Positions 11,040 through 20,748 are shown, counted from the stretch's first letter. The stretch: DNA of 36,262 bases from Bacillus sp. (in: firmicutes) (GCA_021208645.1 JAJOJL010000121.1:1-36262); one strand, 5' to 3'. Notes: generated by a model from the sequence alone, not told the origin. Program-made: numbers and translations.

Positions 11040-11162
11040 TTATAAGACTGTCTTTATCGAAAGATAAATATGCAAAGAATTTTCGATTTTGAATATTGTC
11101 TTTAATGAACTTTAAATTTAAGGTATTTGAGAATTTATATTTTCCTCAGGAGGTGTTTATAG

Positions 11163-11300
11163 ATGGGTAAACCAACATTCAATCCAAATAACCGTAAGCG
11201 TAAAAAGGTTCACGGTTTCCGTGCGCGCATGAGCACTAAAAATGGACGTAAAGTATTAGCTAATCGTCGTCGTAAAGGTAGAAAAGTATTATCAGCATAA
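11163..11300 (+). CDS. rpmH: 50S ribosomal protein L34
   Basis: A 45-residue, highly basic protein. It begins [19 protein letters not shown] and ends [11 protein letters not shown], the L34 signature (B. subtilis 44 aa, MKRTFQPNNRKRSKVHGF…). ATG follows AGGAGGTG with about 7 nt spacing. It has its own consensus promoter and is closed by a terminator, so unlike the usual rpmH-rnpA unit it appears to be transcribed alone. Confidence 0.97.
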   Translation: MGKPTFNPNNRKRKKVHGFRARMSTKNGRKVLANRRRKGRKVLSA

Positions 11301-11305
11301 TCTTT

Positions 11306-11333
11306 GGCCACTGATTATTCAGTGGTCTTTTTT
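11306..11333 (+). terminator. Rho-independent terminator of rpmH
   Basis: CCACTGA (11308-11314) pairs with TCAGTGG (11319-11325), extended by wobble pairs, and is followed by TCTTTTTT. It lies right after the rpmH stop. Confidence 0.85.
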
Positions 11334-11375
11334 CATGACTATATTAACAATTGGAAAAATCTTTTTTTATATAAT

Positions 11376-11462
11376 GGCTCTGTTAGTAGCTGGTGTTGAA
11401 TTATTAATAGACGTTGATTTGAGCTCCTGAAGCGAAAATCAACATTATACACTAACAGAGCC
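11376..11462. repeat. Palindromic repeat element, complete copy A
   Basis: Bounded by perfect 12-bp inverted ends GGCTCTGTTAGT (11376-11387) and ACTAACAGAGCC (11451-11462). Inside is a second inverted pair GTTGATTT/AAATCAAC flanking GAGCTC…GCGAAA. At 87 bp it has no coding capacity. Related ends occur at 21754-21886 and 36114-36262, so it belongs to a dispersed MITE-like or REP-like family. It lies between rpmH and rnpA. Confidence 0.8.
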
Positions 11463-11667
11463 TTTATTTAAGAGAAGGCTAAGCTATGGCTCTAAAATGT
11501 ATAAGAAAGTGGAAATAGTTCCATAACTGAAATTAGAGAACATGAAAAAAATGTTCATAACTCAAATGGAATACTTAACTACAACCTTCGATTGAGAAGA
11601 TATAGGTTCTAAAATGGATCAATAATTAATAGACGGCTTGTTTTTCTTGGAAGTTAGTAGGAAAGGG

Positions 11668-11696
11668 TTGGCTAACGCCTGAGTTTTCTTTATAAT
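11668..11696 (+). promoter_or_regulatory. Candidate promoter of rnpA
   Basis: TTGGCT (11668-11673), 17-bp spacer, TATAAT (11691-11696), 41 nt upstream of the rnpA start. It is needed because a terminator and a repeat element cut rnpA off from the rpmH promoter. The stretch 11463-11667 shows no gene. Confidence 0.65.
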
Positions 11697-11737
11697 GAAA
11701 TTTGAGCTTATGAGACAAGCTTAATGAGGTGTAGCAG

Positions 11738-12108
11738 GTGAAGAAAGAAAATCGCTTGAAAAAAAAATGAAGAGTTTCAATTAGTTTTCCAAAAAGGCAA
11801 CTCTACAGCTAATCGTCAATTTGTTGTTTATCATTTAATAAAGCAGGATCAGGTTAAAGTTCGTATCGGCCTTTCTGTCAAGCAAAAAGCTAGGAAATGC
11901 CGTAACAAGGAACAAGATAAAACGGTTGATGCGTGAAGGGTTAAAAGATCTTTTGCCTATTATAAAGGAAAATTATGATCTCGTTATTATTGCACGGAAA
12001 CCTGTTACAGAGATGGACTTAACCCAAATTAAATCCTCATTTAACCATGTATTAAACCGTGCTGCGTTATTAAAGAATAAACGACAGCTTGGAGTGAAAG
12101 AATTATGA
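11738..12108 (+). CDS. rnpA: Ribonuclease P protein component (two frameshifts as given)
   Basis: RnpA is the protein cofactor of RNase P, which matures tRNA 5' ends. GTG at 11738 follows GAGGTG by 7 nt. The reading starts [17 protein letters not shown] but stops at once because of a 9-A run (11759-11767) that should have 8. A second extra A (11880-11881) breaks [19 protein letters not shown], the RNP signature. With both removed the product has 122 residues (B. subtilis 116), ending [12 protein letters not shown], and retains DLVIIARKP. The stop overlaps the yidD start by four bases (ATGA). Sequence error is much more likely than loss, since rnpA is essential. Confidence 0.93.
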
Positions 12109-12356
12109 AATTGTTCTTCATCGGCTGTATCCGTTTTTATCAAAAATACATTTCCAGGTTTACTCCACCAACCTGCCGTTTCTATCCCACTTGCTCTCAT
12201 TATGGAATAGAAGCGATAAATAGGTTTGGTATATGGAAGGGAACTTGGCTAACCATAAAAAGAATTGCAAAATGTCAACCATTCCATCCTGGGGGAATTG
12301 ACCCAGTACCAGAGATAAATGATGGAGAAACGATCTATAAAAAATCAAAGCAGTGA
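12105..12356 (+). CDS. yidD: Membrane protein insertion efficiency factor YidD
   Basis: An 83-residue basic protein with the family signature [25 protein letters not shown] and [13 protein letters not shown]. YidD is thought to be a membrane-associated helper of YidC-dependent insertion. Three conserved cysteines ([16 protein letters not shown]) are present. It overlaps rnpA by 4 bp and precedes yidC. This rnpA-yidD-yidC order is common across bacteria, but in B. subtilis the yidD homologue (ytjA) lies elsewhere. Confidence 0.93.
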   Translation: MKLFFIGCIRFYQKYISRFTPPTCRFYPTCSHYGIEAINRFGIWKGTWLTIKRIAKCQPFHPGGIDPVPEINDGETIYKKSKQ

Positions 12357-12368
12357 AACCGTTTTTTT

Positions 12369-12392
12369 GTCATTTCCTAGAATGACGTTTTT
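12369..12392 (+). terminator. Possible weak terminator after yidD
   Basis: GTCATT (12369-12374) and AATGAC (12381-12386) form a 6-bp stem followed by GTTTTTAT. It is short, so read-through into yidC is likely. Confidence 0.35.
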
Positions 12393-12428
12393 ATATATTA
12401 AGTGTAGGAAAGGTTAGGAGGACAACAG

Positions 12429-13226
12429 GTGGCAAGAAAATTAGGTTTAATTTTAGTATTAGTAGGTGTAATGTTATTTTTGACTGGTTGTTTTAACATA
12501 GATCAACCGATCAAAGAAGGTAGTGAAGGGATATGGGATCCTTACTTTGTTTATCCTTTATCTTGGTTAATGACAACCATTGCTGATGCCTTAGGAAATA
12601 GCTATGGGTTAGCGATTATTATCGTAACAATTTTACTTCGTATTTTAATCTTACCTTTAATGATTAAACAGACGAAAAGCACGAAGGCAATGCAAGCAAT
12701 CCAACCGGAAATGCAAGCTTTAAGAGAAAAATACAGTGCAAAAGACCAACAAACTCAACAAAAACTGCAACAAGAAACAATGGCATTATTCCAAAAACAC
12801 GGTGTGAATCCATTAGCTGGATGTTTACCAATCTTTATTCAGATGCCAATTTTAATCGGTTTCTATCATGCCATAATCCGTACACCACAAATTAATCCGG
12901 ATATTGACCCTGTACAATATGGTCATTTTGAACCACAAATGTTCTTATGGTTCGAACTTGGGGCTGCGGATCCATTTTATATTCTACCGTTAGTTGCTGG
13001 AGCTACAACCTTTATTCAACAAAAGATGATGATGGTTACTGATAACCCGCAAATGAAAATGATGCTCTATTTAATGCCGATTATGATTATGGCATTTGCA
13101 GCATTCTTCCCATCTGCACTTGCTCTTTACTGGGTAATCGGTAACATATTTATGATCGTCCAAACGTATTTTATTACTGGACCAAATGTAGGTAAAGAAA
13201 AACAGCCTAAGGGAGCGAAAAGCTAG
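12429..13226 (+). CDS. yidC: Membrane protein insertase YidC/SpoIIIJ (MisCA), lipoprotein
   Basis: The Oxa1/YidC-family insertase places membrane proteins into the bilayer. The SpoIIIJ paralogue is also needed for sigma-G activity during sporulation. The 265-residue product has a lipoprotein signal ending LTGC with Cys21 as the lipidated residue, and five hydrophobic segments. The conserved arginine of the substrate groove is Arg71 in LLRILILPL. The motif [16 protein letters not shown] marks the family. GTG follows AGGAGG by about 10 nt. The stop TAG shares its last base with the jag start, so the two are translationally coupled, as in B. subtilis spoIIIJ-jag. Confidence 0.96.
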   Translation: MARKLGLILVLVGVMLFLTGCFNIDQPIKEGSEGIWDPYFVYPLSWLMTTIADALGNSYGLAIIIVTILLRILILPLMIKQTKSTKAMQAIQPEMQALREKYSAKDQQTQQKLQQETMALFQKHGVNPLAGCLPIFIQMPILIGFYHAIIRTPQINPDIDPVQYGHFEPQMFLWFELGAADPFYILPLVAGATTFIQQKMMMVTDNPQMKMMLYLMPIMIMAFAAFFPSALALYWVIGNIFMIVQTYFITGPNVGKEKQPKGAKS

Positions 13227-13843
13227 TGAGAAAAATTACTGTATCAGGGAAAACTGTTGACGAAGCCATTGAACAAGGTTTATCGAAGCTTGATACAACT
13301 AGAGATAAGGTAGAAGTTAAGGTTTTAGAAGAACCACAAAAGGGCTTATTCGGTATCATAGGTGGAAAACCTGCTGTTGTGGAGATTCATGTAAAACCAG
13401 ATCCAATAAAAGAAGCGATCATTTTCTTAAGGGATACAATCGATAAGATGGGAATTTCTGCCAGCGTTGAAAAAGAAGAAAGACAAGATGGTATTTATTT
13501 AAATATTACTGGTGTTGACATAGGTGTTCTAATTGGGAAACGTGGCCAAACACTCGATTCTCTTCAATACTTGGTTAGTTTAGTAGCTAATCGTCAGTCA
13601 GATAATTATTTGAGAATTTATTTGGATGCAGAAGGCTACCGAGAAAGAAGGAAGGAAGCTTTAGAAACTTTAGCTGCTCGATTAAGTAATAAAGCCCTTC
13701 GTACTAAACGGGAAGTTAGACTTGAGCCAATGAATGCTCATGAAAGAAAAATTATTCATACTGCATTGCAAAGTGTCAAAGGAATCACTACGTATTCTGA
13801 TGGTGTAGAACCAAACCGTAGAATTGTCGTAGCACCTAAATAA
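13226..13843 (+). CDS. jag: RNA-binding protein Jag/KhpB
   Basis: A 205-residue protein with the three Jag parts: an N-terminal Jag_N domain (about 1-50, KGLFGIIGGKPAVVEI), a KH domain with the GxxG loop GKRG at 104-107, and a C-terminal R3H domain with Arg174-x3-His178 (NAHERKIIH). Jag/KhpB binds RNA and affects cell division and wall growth in Firmicutes. The start is GTG, one base overlapping the yidC stop. A strong terminator follows. Confidence 0.96.
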   Translation: MRKITVSGKTVDEAIEQGLSKLDTTRDKVEVKVLEEPQKGLFGIIGGKPAVVEIHVKPDPIKEAIIFLRDTIDKMGISASVEKEERQDGIYLNITGVDIGVLIGKRGQTLDSLQYLVSLVANRQSDNYLRIYLDAEGYRERRKEALETLAARLSNKALRTKREVRLEPMNAHERKIIHTALQSVKGITTYSDGVEPNRRIVVAPK

Positions 13844-13864
13844 TTTAATAAGACGAATAGTAGA

Positions 13865-13899
13865 AGAGTGACTCAAACAATTTGAGTTGCTCTTTTTTT
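13865..13899 (+). terminator. Rho-independent terminator after jag
   Basis: AGAGTGACTCAAA and TTTGAGTTGCTCT form a 13-bp stem (two G-T pairs) with a 3-nt loop, followed by TTTTTTT. It closes the rnpA-yidD-yidC-jag unit. Confidence 0.9.
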
Positions 13900-14001
13900 G
13901 TTTACATTGAGCATAATTTTAGGCTAAGTTGGTTACCAAGCTGCTACAAATTACTCTCTTTCAGTGGATTTGAAAGAATCTTTGCTATGTAAAATTCCAT
14001 C

Positions 14002-14122
14002 TGTGGATGGCGTAAATTCATTTATCCACTTGTGGATAAAATAAAGAGTAATAAAACTAGAAATGACCTGTGGATGAAATTACAGGAATTTGACTAAGCT
14101 GAAGAATAAATGCTGTGGATAT
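14002..14122. other. DnaA-box cluster between jag and mnmE
   Basis: Five DnaA-box-like 9-mers lie in 121 bp: TGTGGATGG (14002), TTATCCACT (14022), TGTGGATAA (14031, perfect), TGTGGATGA (14069) and TGTGGATAT (14114). The second and third abut head to head. The 410-base intergenic has no gene. In B. subtilis the corresponding jag-trmE/thdF interval is, as I recall, one of the DnaA-bound clusters outside oriC, so this is probably a conserved regulatory site that titrates DnaA or controls mnmE. Confidence 0.8.
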
Positions 14123-14310
14123 CTTTTTTAAGAAGCCAATTTGTGGTATTCTAATGTTTTGGGAAGTGGATTAATCTAGGAAGGTTATAAAAAAGGAAAA
14201 ATGGTGTAATGAAGAACTAATAAATATAAACGGCAAATTGAATTTTTTACGGAATTTAAGAAAAAGAGGGTATACATAAATTAAGATTGGTTTGATTGGA
14301 GGAAGAGAGG

Positions 14311-15686
14311 ATGGAGCTGGATACAATTACAGCAATTTCAACACCGATGGGTGAAGGAGCAATTGCTATTGTTAGAATTAGCGGAGAAGATGCAATCACG
14401 ATTGCGGATAAACTCTATAAAGGAAATAAATCATTAGAAGAGGTAGAAAGTCACACGATAAATTACGGTCATATTATTGATCCAGAGACGGAGCAAATTA
14501 TCGAGGAAGTAATGGTTTCTGTTTTAAAAGGACCAAGGACGTTTACGAAAGAAAATATGGCAGAAATTAATTGTCATGGAGGAATCGTATCTGTTAACAG
14601 AATTCTTCAGTTAATTATGAAGCACGGAGCGAGATTAGCAGAGCCAGGGGAATTTACGAAACGGGCCTTTTTAAACGGTAGAATCGATTTGTCACAAGCA
14701 GAGGGAGTCATGGATTTAATTCGGGCGAAAACGGATAGGGCAATGAATGTAGCCATGTCCCAAGTAGAAGGGAAGCTTTCCAATCGAATTCAAAGACTCC
14801 GCCAAGCGTTATTGGAAACGGTGGCCCATGTAGAAGTAAATATAGATTATCCAGAATATGATGCGGAAGAAATGACACTAGAGTTATTGAAGGAGAAGGC
14901 ATCATTTGTAAAAGATGATATTAATAAACTATTACAAACTGCTCAGCAAGGTAAAATTCTTCGGGATGGTTTATCTACCGTAATTATAGGAAGGCCAAAT
15001 GTAGGCAAATCTTCCTTGTTAAATAATCTTGTACATGATAATAAAGCAATTGTAACGGATATACCTGGTACAACGAGAGACGTTATAGAAGAGTATGTTA
15101 ACGTAAGAGGTGTCCCTCTAAGGCTCCTTGATACTGCTGGAATACGGGAAACAGAAGATGTTGTTGAAAAAATTGGTGTGGAAAGATCAAGAAAGGTAGT
15201 TACGGAAGCAGAGCTGGTTTTACTTCTATTAAATAATAATGAAGAAATAACAAGTTCAGATGAAGAATTATTTAAAATTAGTGAAAAACGGGACAGAATT
15301 GTTATAATCAATAAAACAGATCTTGAACAAAAGATTGATATGAATAAAGTCAGGGAATTAGCTGGTACAGATCCTATTGTTACAACGTCTTTAGTGTTGG
15401 ATGAGGGAGTCGATGAACTAGAAGAAGCCATAAAAACATTGTTTTTCCAAGGAGAATTGGAAGCAAGTGACTTAACGTATGTTTCTAATTCACGTCATAT
15501 AGCCTTATTAAATCAAGCACATGCTGCAGTAATGATGCTTTAATGGCTATAGAAGCGGGAATGCCAGTTGATATGGTTCAAATCGATATTACAAAAACGT
15601 GGGAGTTATTAGGGGAAGTAATTGGAGACAGTGTTCACGAGAGTTTAATTGATCAATTGTTCTCTCAGTTTTGCTTAGGAAAATAA
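14311..15686 (+). CDS. mnmE: tRNA modification GTPase MnmE (one frameshift as given)
   Basis: MnmE, with MnmG, installs the cmnm5 group on wobble U34 of tRNAs. The N-terminal folate-binding domain has [10 protein letters not shown] and [17 protein letters not shown]. The G domain has G1 GRPNVGKS (227-234), G3 DTAG and G4 NKTD. As given the frame ends at 15543 (VMML), but a missing base near 15530-15532 accounts for this. The next frame continues [20 protein letters not shown] to the invariant terminal FCLGK, where the cysteine is a conserved catalytic residue. The restored length is 458. ATG at 14311 has GGAGG 8 nt upstream; a longer TTG reading at 14296 would start inside the ribosome site. 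Confidence 0.95.
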
Positions 15687-15785
15687 GAAGTGGAAAAAGG
15701 ATAAGTAATACAAGGTAGTCGATTTAGCTTTTATGAAGACGACGATACCTTAGTAACTTCTTCCTGAATTATTGGAGGTAGATTC

Positions 15786-17678
15786 ATGAGTTATCATGGT
15801 GGAGATTTTGATGTTATCGTCATTGGTGCAGGACATGCTGGAGTGGAAGCAGGTTTAGCCTCTGCTCGAATGGGTGCCAATACGTTAATCTTAACCCTTA
15901 ATTTAGATGCCGTTGCCTTTATGCCGTGCAATCCTTCCGTAGGTGGTCCAGCAAAGGGGATTGTTGTACGGGAAATTGACGCTCTAGGCGGAGAAATGGC
16001 GAAAAATATCGATAAAACTCATATACAAATGAGGATGCTAAATACAGGAAAAGGCCCAGCGGTTCGAGCGTTAAGGGCACAAGCTGATAAATTTTTGTAT
16101 CAGCACGAAATGAAAAAAACAATTGAAGAAACGGATAATTTACTTTTACGTCAAGGTATGGTGGAAAAACTGATTGTTGAAGGGGACGAAGTAAAAAGGA
16201 GTTATTACACAAACAGGTGCTCAGTATGGTGCAAAAGCTGTAGTAGTTACTACAGGAACGTACTTACGAGGAAAGGTTATTCTTGGAGATTTAGCCTATG
16301 AAAGTGGTCCGAATAACCAAATGCCTTCCATTAATCTATCTTATCACTTACAAGAGTTAGGCTTTGAAATGGTCCGTTTTAAAACGGGAACCCCCCCAAG
16401 GGTAAACAGCCAATCCATTGACTATTCAAAAACAGAAATTCAGCCAGGTGATGACGTACCACGTGCTTTTTCTTATGAAACAACTAAATACATTACGGAT
16501 CAACTTCCGTGCTGGCTAACATATACGAATGATCAGACTCATGATATTATCAATGGTAATTTACATCGCTCCCCAATGTATTCAGGTGTTATTGAAGGGA
16601 CTGGTCCAAGGTACTGTCCGTCTATTGAAGATAAAATTGTCAGGTTTAGTGATAAGCCAAGACACCAAATTTTTCTTGAGCCAGAAGGTCGAAACACGCA
16701 GGAAGTATATGTTCAAGGGTTATCGACGAGCCTTCCGGAAGACGTGCAGCACAGTATTTTAAAATCAGTTCCTGGTCTTGAAAATGTGCGTATGATGCGC
16801 CCCGGCTATGCCATCGAATACGATGCCATCGTACCTACCCAGCTGTGGCCGTCGTTAGAAACAAAGAAAGTGAAAGGTCTCTTTACAGCAGGACAAATTA
16901 ATGGAACGAGTGGGTATGAAGAAGCAGCAGGACAAGGCTTAATGGCTGGTATTAATGCAGCCAGAAAGGTACAAAACAAGGATTCATTAATTCTAGATCG
17001 TTCACAGGCCTATATTGGTGTGTTAATCGATGATTTAGTTACAAAGGGTACAAATGAACCCTATCGTTTATTGACATCAAGAGCTGAATACCGATTACTA
17101 CTTCGTCATGATAATGCTGATTTACGATTAACGGAAATTGGTTATTCCATTGGATTAATTAACGAAGAACGTTACGACAAGTTTTTAACGAAAAAACAAG
17201 AAATTCAAGAAGAAATAGATAGGTTAAAAAATACAATCATCAAAGTGACAGAGGAAGTCAGGAGCTTTTACTGGAAGCAGGCTCAACACCTATGAAGGAT
17301 GCTGCACACGCAGTAACCCTTTTGAAACGGCCTGAAATAACCTATGAGCTGATAGAAAAACTCACACCTCCCAATGGTAAATTAGATAGTGATGTAGCCG
17401 AGCAGGTAGAAATTCAAATTAAGTATGAAGGGTACATTACGAAACAGTTAGAGCAGGTAGAACGCTTAAAGAAAATGGAAAACAAAAAGATACCTGAAGA
17501 CATTGATTACTCAGCTATTAACGGTTTAGCTACAGAAGCGAAACAAAAATTAGCAAAAGTAAGGCCGTTGTCTGTTGCGCAAGCATCTCGAGTTTCTGGT
17601 GTTAACCCTTCAGATGTATCCATATTACTTGTTTATTTAGAACAAGGGAAAATAAAAAGAGTGTCATCTCTGCAATAG
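15786..17678 (+). CDS. mnmG: tRNA uridine-5-carboxymethylaminomethyl modification enzyme MnmG/GidA (two frameshifts as given)
   Basis: MnmG is the FAD-binding partner of MnmE. The N-terminus shows the dinucleotide fold [19 protein letters not shown], then [11 protein letters not shown]. The middle segment contains [24 protein letters not shown] and the FAD-binding [21 protein letters not shown]. The last segment is the helical MnmE/tRNA-binding domain. Two compensating shifts are present: one extra A in a 5-A run (16193-16197) and one missing C near 17258-17260. The start-to-stop span is exactly 631 codons, so the true product has 630 residues (B. subtilis 628). It sits about 100 nt after mnmE and probably shares its transcript. 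Confidence 0.95.
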
Positions 17679-17712
17679 GTAGGAAAAAACTTTTTAAAGA
17701 GGAAGGTCTAGA

Positions 17713-18426
17713 ATGAATGAACAACAATTCCGTGATTCCCTTTTAGAAAAAGGGATTGAACTGTCAGACGAACAAATGAAACAATTGGATACTTACTTCT
17801 CTTTACTAGTTGATTGGAACGAAAAAATGAATTTAACAGCTATTACAGAAAAAAAAGAAGTCTATTTAAAACATTTTTATGATTCCATTTCTGTGGCCTT
17901 TTACCATGATTTTCGTAAACCATTAAGAATTGTGGACGTGGGAGCAGGAGCCGGTTTCCCAAGCATTCCTGTGAAAATATGCTTTCCCCAATTAGATGTA
18001 ACGATCGTTGATTCATTGAACAAACGAATTACATTCTTAAACACCTTGGCAGAAGCGTTAAATTTATCTAGTGTATCCTTTTTCCATTCACGTGCAGAGG
18101 AGTTTGGTCAAAATAAAGATCATCGTGAAAAGTATGATCTTGTGTTGGCACGTGCTGTGGCAAGACTACCTGTATTAGCAGAACTTTGTTTACCATTAGC
18201 GAAAGTGGGAGGAAAGTTCATTGCCATGAAAGGTGCCGGTGCCAGAGAAGAAGTTGCTGAATCCAAAAAAGCCGTCTCAATCTTAGGAGGAGAGATCATC
18301 AACGTTGATACCTTTCTACTTCCTGAAGAAGGAAGCGAGCGAGGGATTGTTGAAATCAATAAAGTGAAATCAACACCGAAAAAGTACCCACGGAAACCAG
18401 GAACGCCAACTAAACAGCCTTTATAA
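17713..18426 (+). CDS. rsmG: 16S rRNA (guanine-N7)-methyltransferase RsmG (GidB)
   Basis: RsmG methylates G527 (E. coli numbering) of 16S rRNA with S-adenosylmethionine; its loss gives low-level streptomycin resistance. The 237 residues have the Rossmann motif [18 protein letters not shown] (about residues 75-90), then [11 protein letters not shown] and the catalytic-region [14 protein letters not shown] is preceded by AGAGGAAGG. It lies 34 nt after mnmG, and a terminator that contains a parS-like palindrome follows. Intact. Confidence 0.97.
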   Translation: MNEQQFRDSLLEKGIELSDEQMKQLDTYFSLLVDWNEKMNLTAITEKKEVYLKHFYDSISVAFYHDFRKPLRIVDVGAGAGFPSIPVKICFPQLDVTIVDSLNKRITFLNTLAEALNLSSVSFFHSRAEEFGQNKDHREKYDLVLARAVARLPVLAELCLPLAKVGGKFIAMKGAGAREEVAESKKAVSILGGEIINVDTFLLPEEGSERGIVEINKVKSTPKKYPRKPGTPTKQPL

Positions 18427-18463
18427 ATGGTGACTGAAAAACCCGTATAATTATCTAATCATG

Positions 18464-18500
18464 AGCAGGAATGTTTCACGTGAACATTCCTGCTTTCGTT
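18464..18500 (+). terminator. parS: Terminator of rsmG containing a parS-like palindrome
   Basis: AGCAGGAATGTT (18464-18475) pairs perfectly with AACATTCCTGCT (18483-18494), followed by TTCGTTTTT. The centre reads TGTTTCACGTGAACA (18472-18486), which is parS (TGTTTCACGTGAAACA) with one A missing from the AAA. In a sequence with many run-length errors, a missed A is plausible, and restoring it would make the whole hairpin a perfect 32-bp palindrome. The site lies between rsmG and noc, where ParB and Noc act. Confidence 0.75.
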
Positions 18501-18769
18501 TTTAATACACTAGTATAGGATGAGATACCTTCGTTTTCACCTTTTCTATATATAAATATATAAATACAATAAGAAGAACTGAACTTTTCCTAGACAGGAT
18601 TAATAACCGATGTAACTCTCATAAAAACTAAAATAACTCACAATTTAGCAATCTATTTTTATTTGAGGTAAAAAGGTTTATAATATAAGGGAATGAAAAT
18701 AATCTAGCAGGATTTCTTACAATCCTATAGAATAATATAAACAGCTAGTTTTCTGAAGGTGGTGCGACC

Positions 18770-19620
18770 ATGAAACAATCAATCAGTCGTTTTTTTTGGA
18801 ATGAATGAAAAAAAGTGAAGAAAGCGAATTGGAAGTTAGTGGAGAAGAGAAGGTTCATCAGTTGCCAGTTGATGAAATCAAACCCAATCGTTTTCAGCCT
18901 CGAACGGTTTTTCAGGATGAGAAAATTGATGAATTAGCCCAGACGATAAAAACCCATGGCATTATTCAACCTATCGTTGTTCGATTACGAGATGATCAAT
19001 TCGAAATCATCGCAGGAGAAAGGCGCTGGCGTGCTGTTCAAAAGTTAGGTTGGGAAACAATCCCTGCTATTATTAAAGAGTATAACGATTCACAAACAGC
19101 ATCCGTTGCTCTAATTGAAAATCTGCAAAGAGAAGGTTTAACGGCAATTGAAGAAGCGGTAGCATATGCTAAACTTTTAGAGTTACATAATTTAACCCAA
19201 GAAAGCTTAGCGCAACGGTTAGGGAAAGGTCAATCTACAATTGCCAATAAGCTAAGGCTCCTAAACCTACCAACATCCGTTCAGGATGCAATTTTAAATC
19301 GGCAGATTACAGAGCGCCATGCAAGAGCCCTCATTAGTTTAAAAGATCCTGATCAGCAACAAAAAGTGTTAGAGCGAATTATTAGTGATGACCTTAATGT
19401 AAAACAATCGGAAGAATTAATTAAGAAGCTTCTTGCTGGATCATCGGAACCGAAAAGAAAACCAATCCGCAAAGGAGTTTCAAGGGATATGCGACTTGCC
19501 ATGAATACTATTCGCAAATCTGTTGATATGGTAGTTCAAACTGGTATGAAGCTAGATACTTCTGAAGAAGAACACGAAGATTATTACCAATTTACGATCC
19601 GGATACCGAAGTCAAAATAG
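18770..19620 (+). CDS. noc: Nucleoid occlusion protein Noc (two frameshifts as given)
   Basis: Noc is a ParB paralogue that binds its own sites and blocks septum formation over the nucleoid. The start ATG at 18770 (ribosome site GAAGGTGGTG) gives [10 protein letters not shown], matching the membrane-binding amphipathic N-terminus of B. subtilis Noc (MKHSFSRFFG). An extra T in an 8-T run (18790-18797) and an extra A in a 7-A run (18808-18814) separate this from the body. Restored length is 282 (B. subtilis 283). The body shows the CTP-binding GERRWRA, ENLQRE, and the helix-turn-helix [20 protein letters not shown] break here would remove membrane targeting; I think both are errors. The 275 bases upstream hold no gene. 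Confidence 0.93.
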
Positions 19621-19636
19621 TCATGTTAAATACTAC

Positions 19637-19674
19637 AACACCACATTCAGTAAAACTGAATATGGTGTTTTCTT
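19637..19674 (+). terminator. Rho-independent terminator of noc
   Basis: AACACCA-C-ATTCAG pairs with CTGAAT-A-TGGTGTT (19637-19669) around TAAAA and is followed by TTCTTTCG. The next 300 bases, to parA, are AT-rich with no gene and no clear sigma-A promoter. Confidence 0.8.
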
Positions 19675-19986
19675 TCGTGTAAATCTCATATTTTTTTTAC
19701 GAGGAAAAAGCTAGGTAAATTAAGCTAAATATAGTATTTTATTAACTATTAAACTAGTAATTTGATAATTATTTTAACTTTTTTATATTCTATTTAATTC
19801 AAACATCCTTTTTCATGATAAAATAAAAAACAGTCAGTCATGAATTTTATTTTAATTGGCTATGTGACGTTATCTTGCAGTTATTAAACTATTTTCCATA
19901 AAAAAGTTCAAACATGCCAGTAACAATGCCAGCCAAGTAAATACAACAAAATATACTTTATATAAGTCAGTAAGGTAGGTGACAAA

Positions 19987-20748
19987 ATGGGAAAAGTCAT
20001 AGCCATTGCAAATCAAAAAGGTGGTGTAGGTAAGACCACGACAGCTGTAAACTTAAGTGCAGGTCTTGCTTCTTTAGGCAAAAGGACATTACTAATTGAC
20101 ATTGATCCGCAAGGAAATACGACGAGCGGAATTGGTATTGATAAAGGCGATCTGGACCATTGTGTATACACAGTTTTAGTTGAAGATAAAAAAGCAAGTG
20201 AGGTAGTAATTCCAACAAGTGTTGAGAACCTTCATATTCTACCTTCAACCATTCAATTGGCAGGTGCTGAAATAGAATTAGTACCAACCATATCTCGAGA
20301 AGTCAGGTTAAAACGTTCCATTGAACAGGTTAAAGAAGAGTATGATTATATAATAATTGACTGTCCGCCGTCTTTAGGACTCTTAACCATTAATTCTTTA
20401 ACAGCTTCTGACTCTGTTTTAATCCCTGTACAATGTGAATATTATGCTTTAGAAGGATTAAGTCAGCTATTGAATACTGTTCGACTCGTTCAAAAACACT
20501 TGAATCACGAATTAGAAATAGAGGGAGTCCTCTTAACAATGTTAGATGCACGGACAAACTTAGGAATTCAAGTGATTGAAGAAGTGAAGAAGTACTTTAG
20601 GGAAAAAGTATTTCAAACGATTATTCCAAGGAATGTCCGCCTCGGCGAAGCACCTAGTCATGGAGAACCGATCATTACATACGACCCGAAATCACGTGGG
20701 GCAGAGGTATATATTGATCTAGCAAAGGAAGTGATGAATCATGGCTAG
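19987..20748 (+). CDS. parA: Chromosome partitioning ATPase ParA (Soj)
   Basis: Soj/ParA is a deviant-Walker ATPase that works with ParB in origin segregation and also regulates DnaA. The 253 residues begin with the deviant Walker A KGGVGKTT (11-18, signature Lys11), then LLIDIDPQGN, and DCPPSLGLLT as Walker B. NVRLGEAPSHG and the terminal region are typical. ATG has TAAGGTAGGTGA upstream. The gene overlaps parB by 8 bp (ATGGCTAG), so the pair is coupled. Confidence 0.98.
   Translation: MGKVIAIANQKGGVGKTTTAVNLSAGLASLGKRTLLIDIDPQGNTTSGIGIDKGDLDHCVYTVLVEDKKASEVVIPTSVENLHILPSTIQLAGAEIELVPTISREVRLKRSIEQVKEEYDYIIIDCPPSLGLLTINSLTASDSVLIPVQCEYYALEGLSQLLNTVRLVQKHLNHELEIEGVLLTMLDARTNLGIQVIEEVKKYFREKVFQTIIPRNVRLGEAPSHGEPIITYDPKSRGAEVYIDLAKEVMNHG

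Noticed and set aside
14943..15431. A 162-codon minus-strand frame opposite mnmE
   Set aside because: Serine-rich low-complexity translation that mirrors the MnmE G domain; an antisense shadow.
16191..17260. Programmed ribosomal frameshifting in mnmG or gdpP
   Set aside because: No slippery heptamer with a downstream structure at a conserved position is evident, such shifting is not known for these families, and the many similar breaks in unrelated genes argue for sequencing error.
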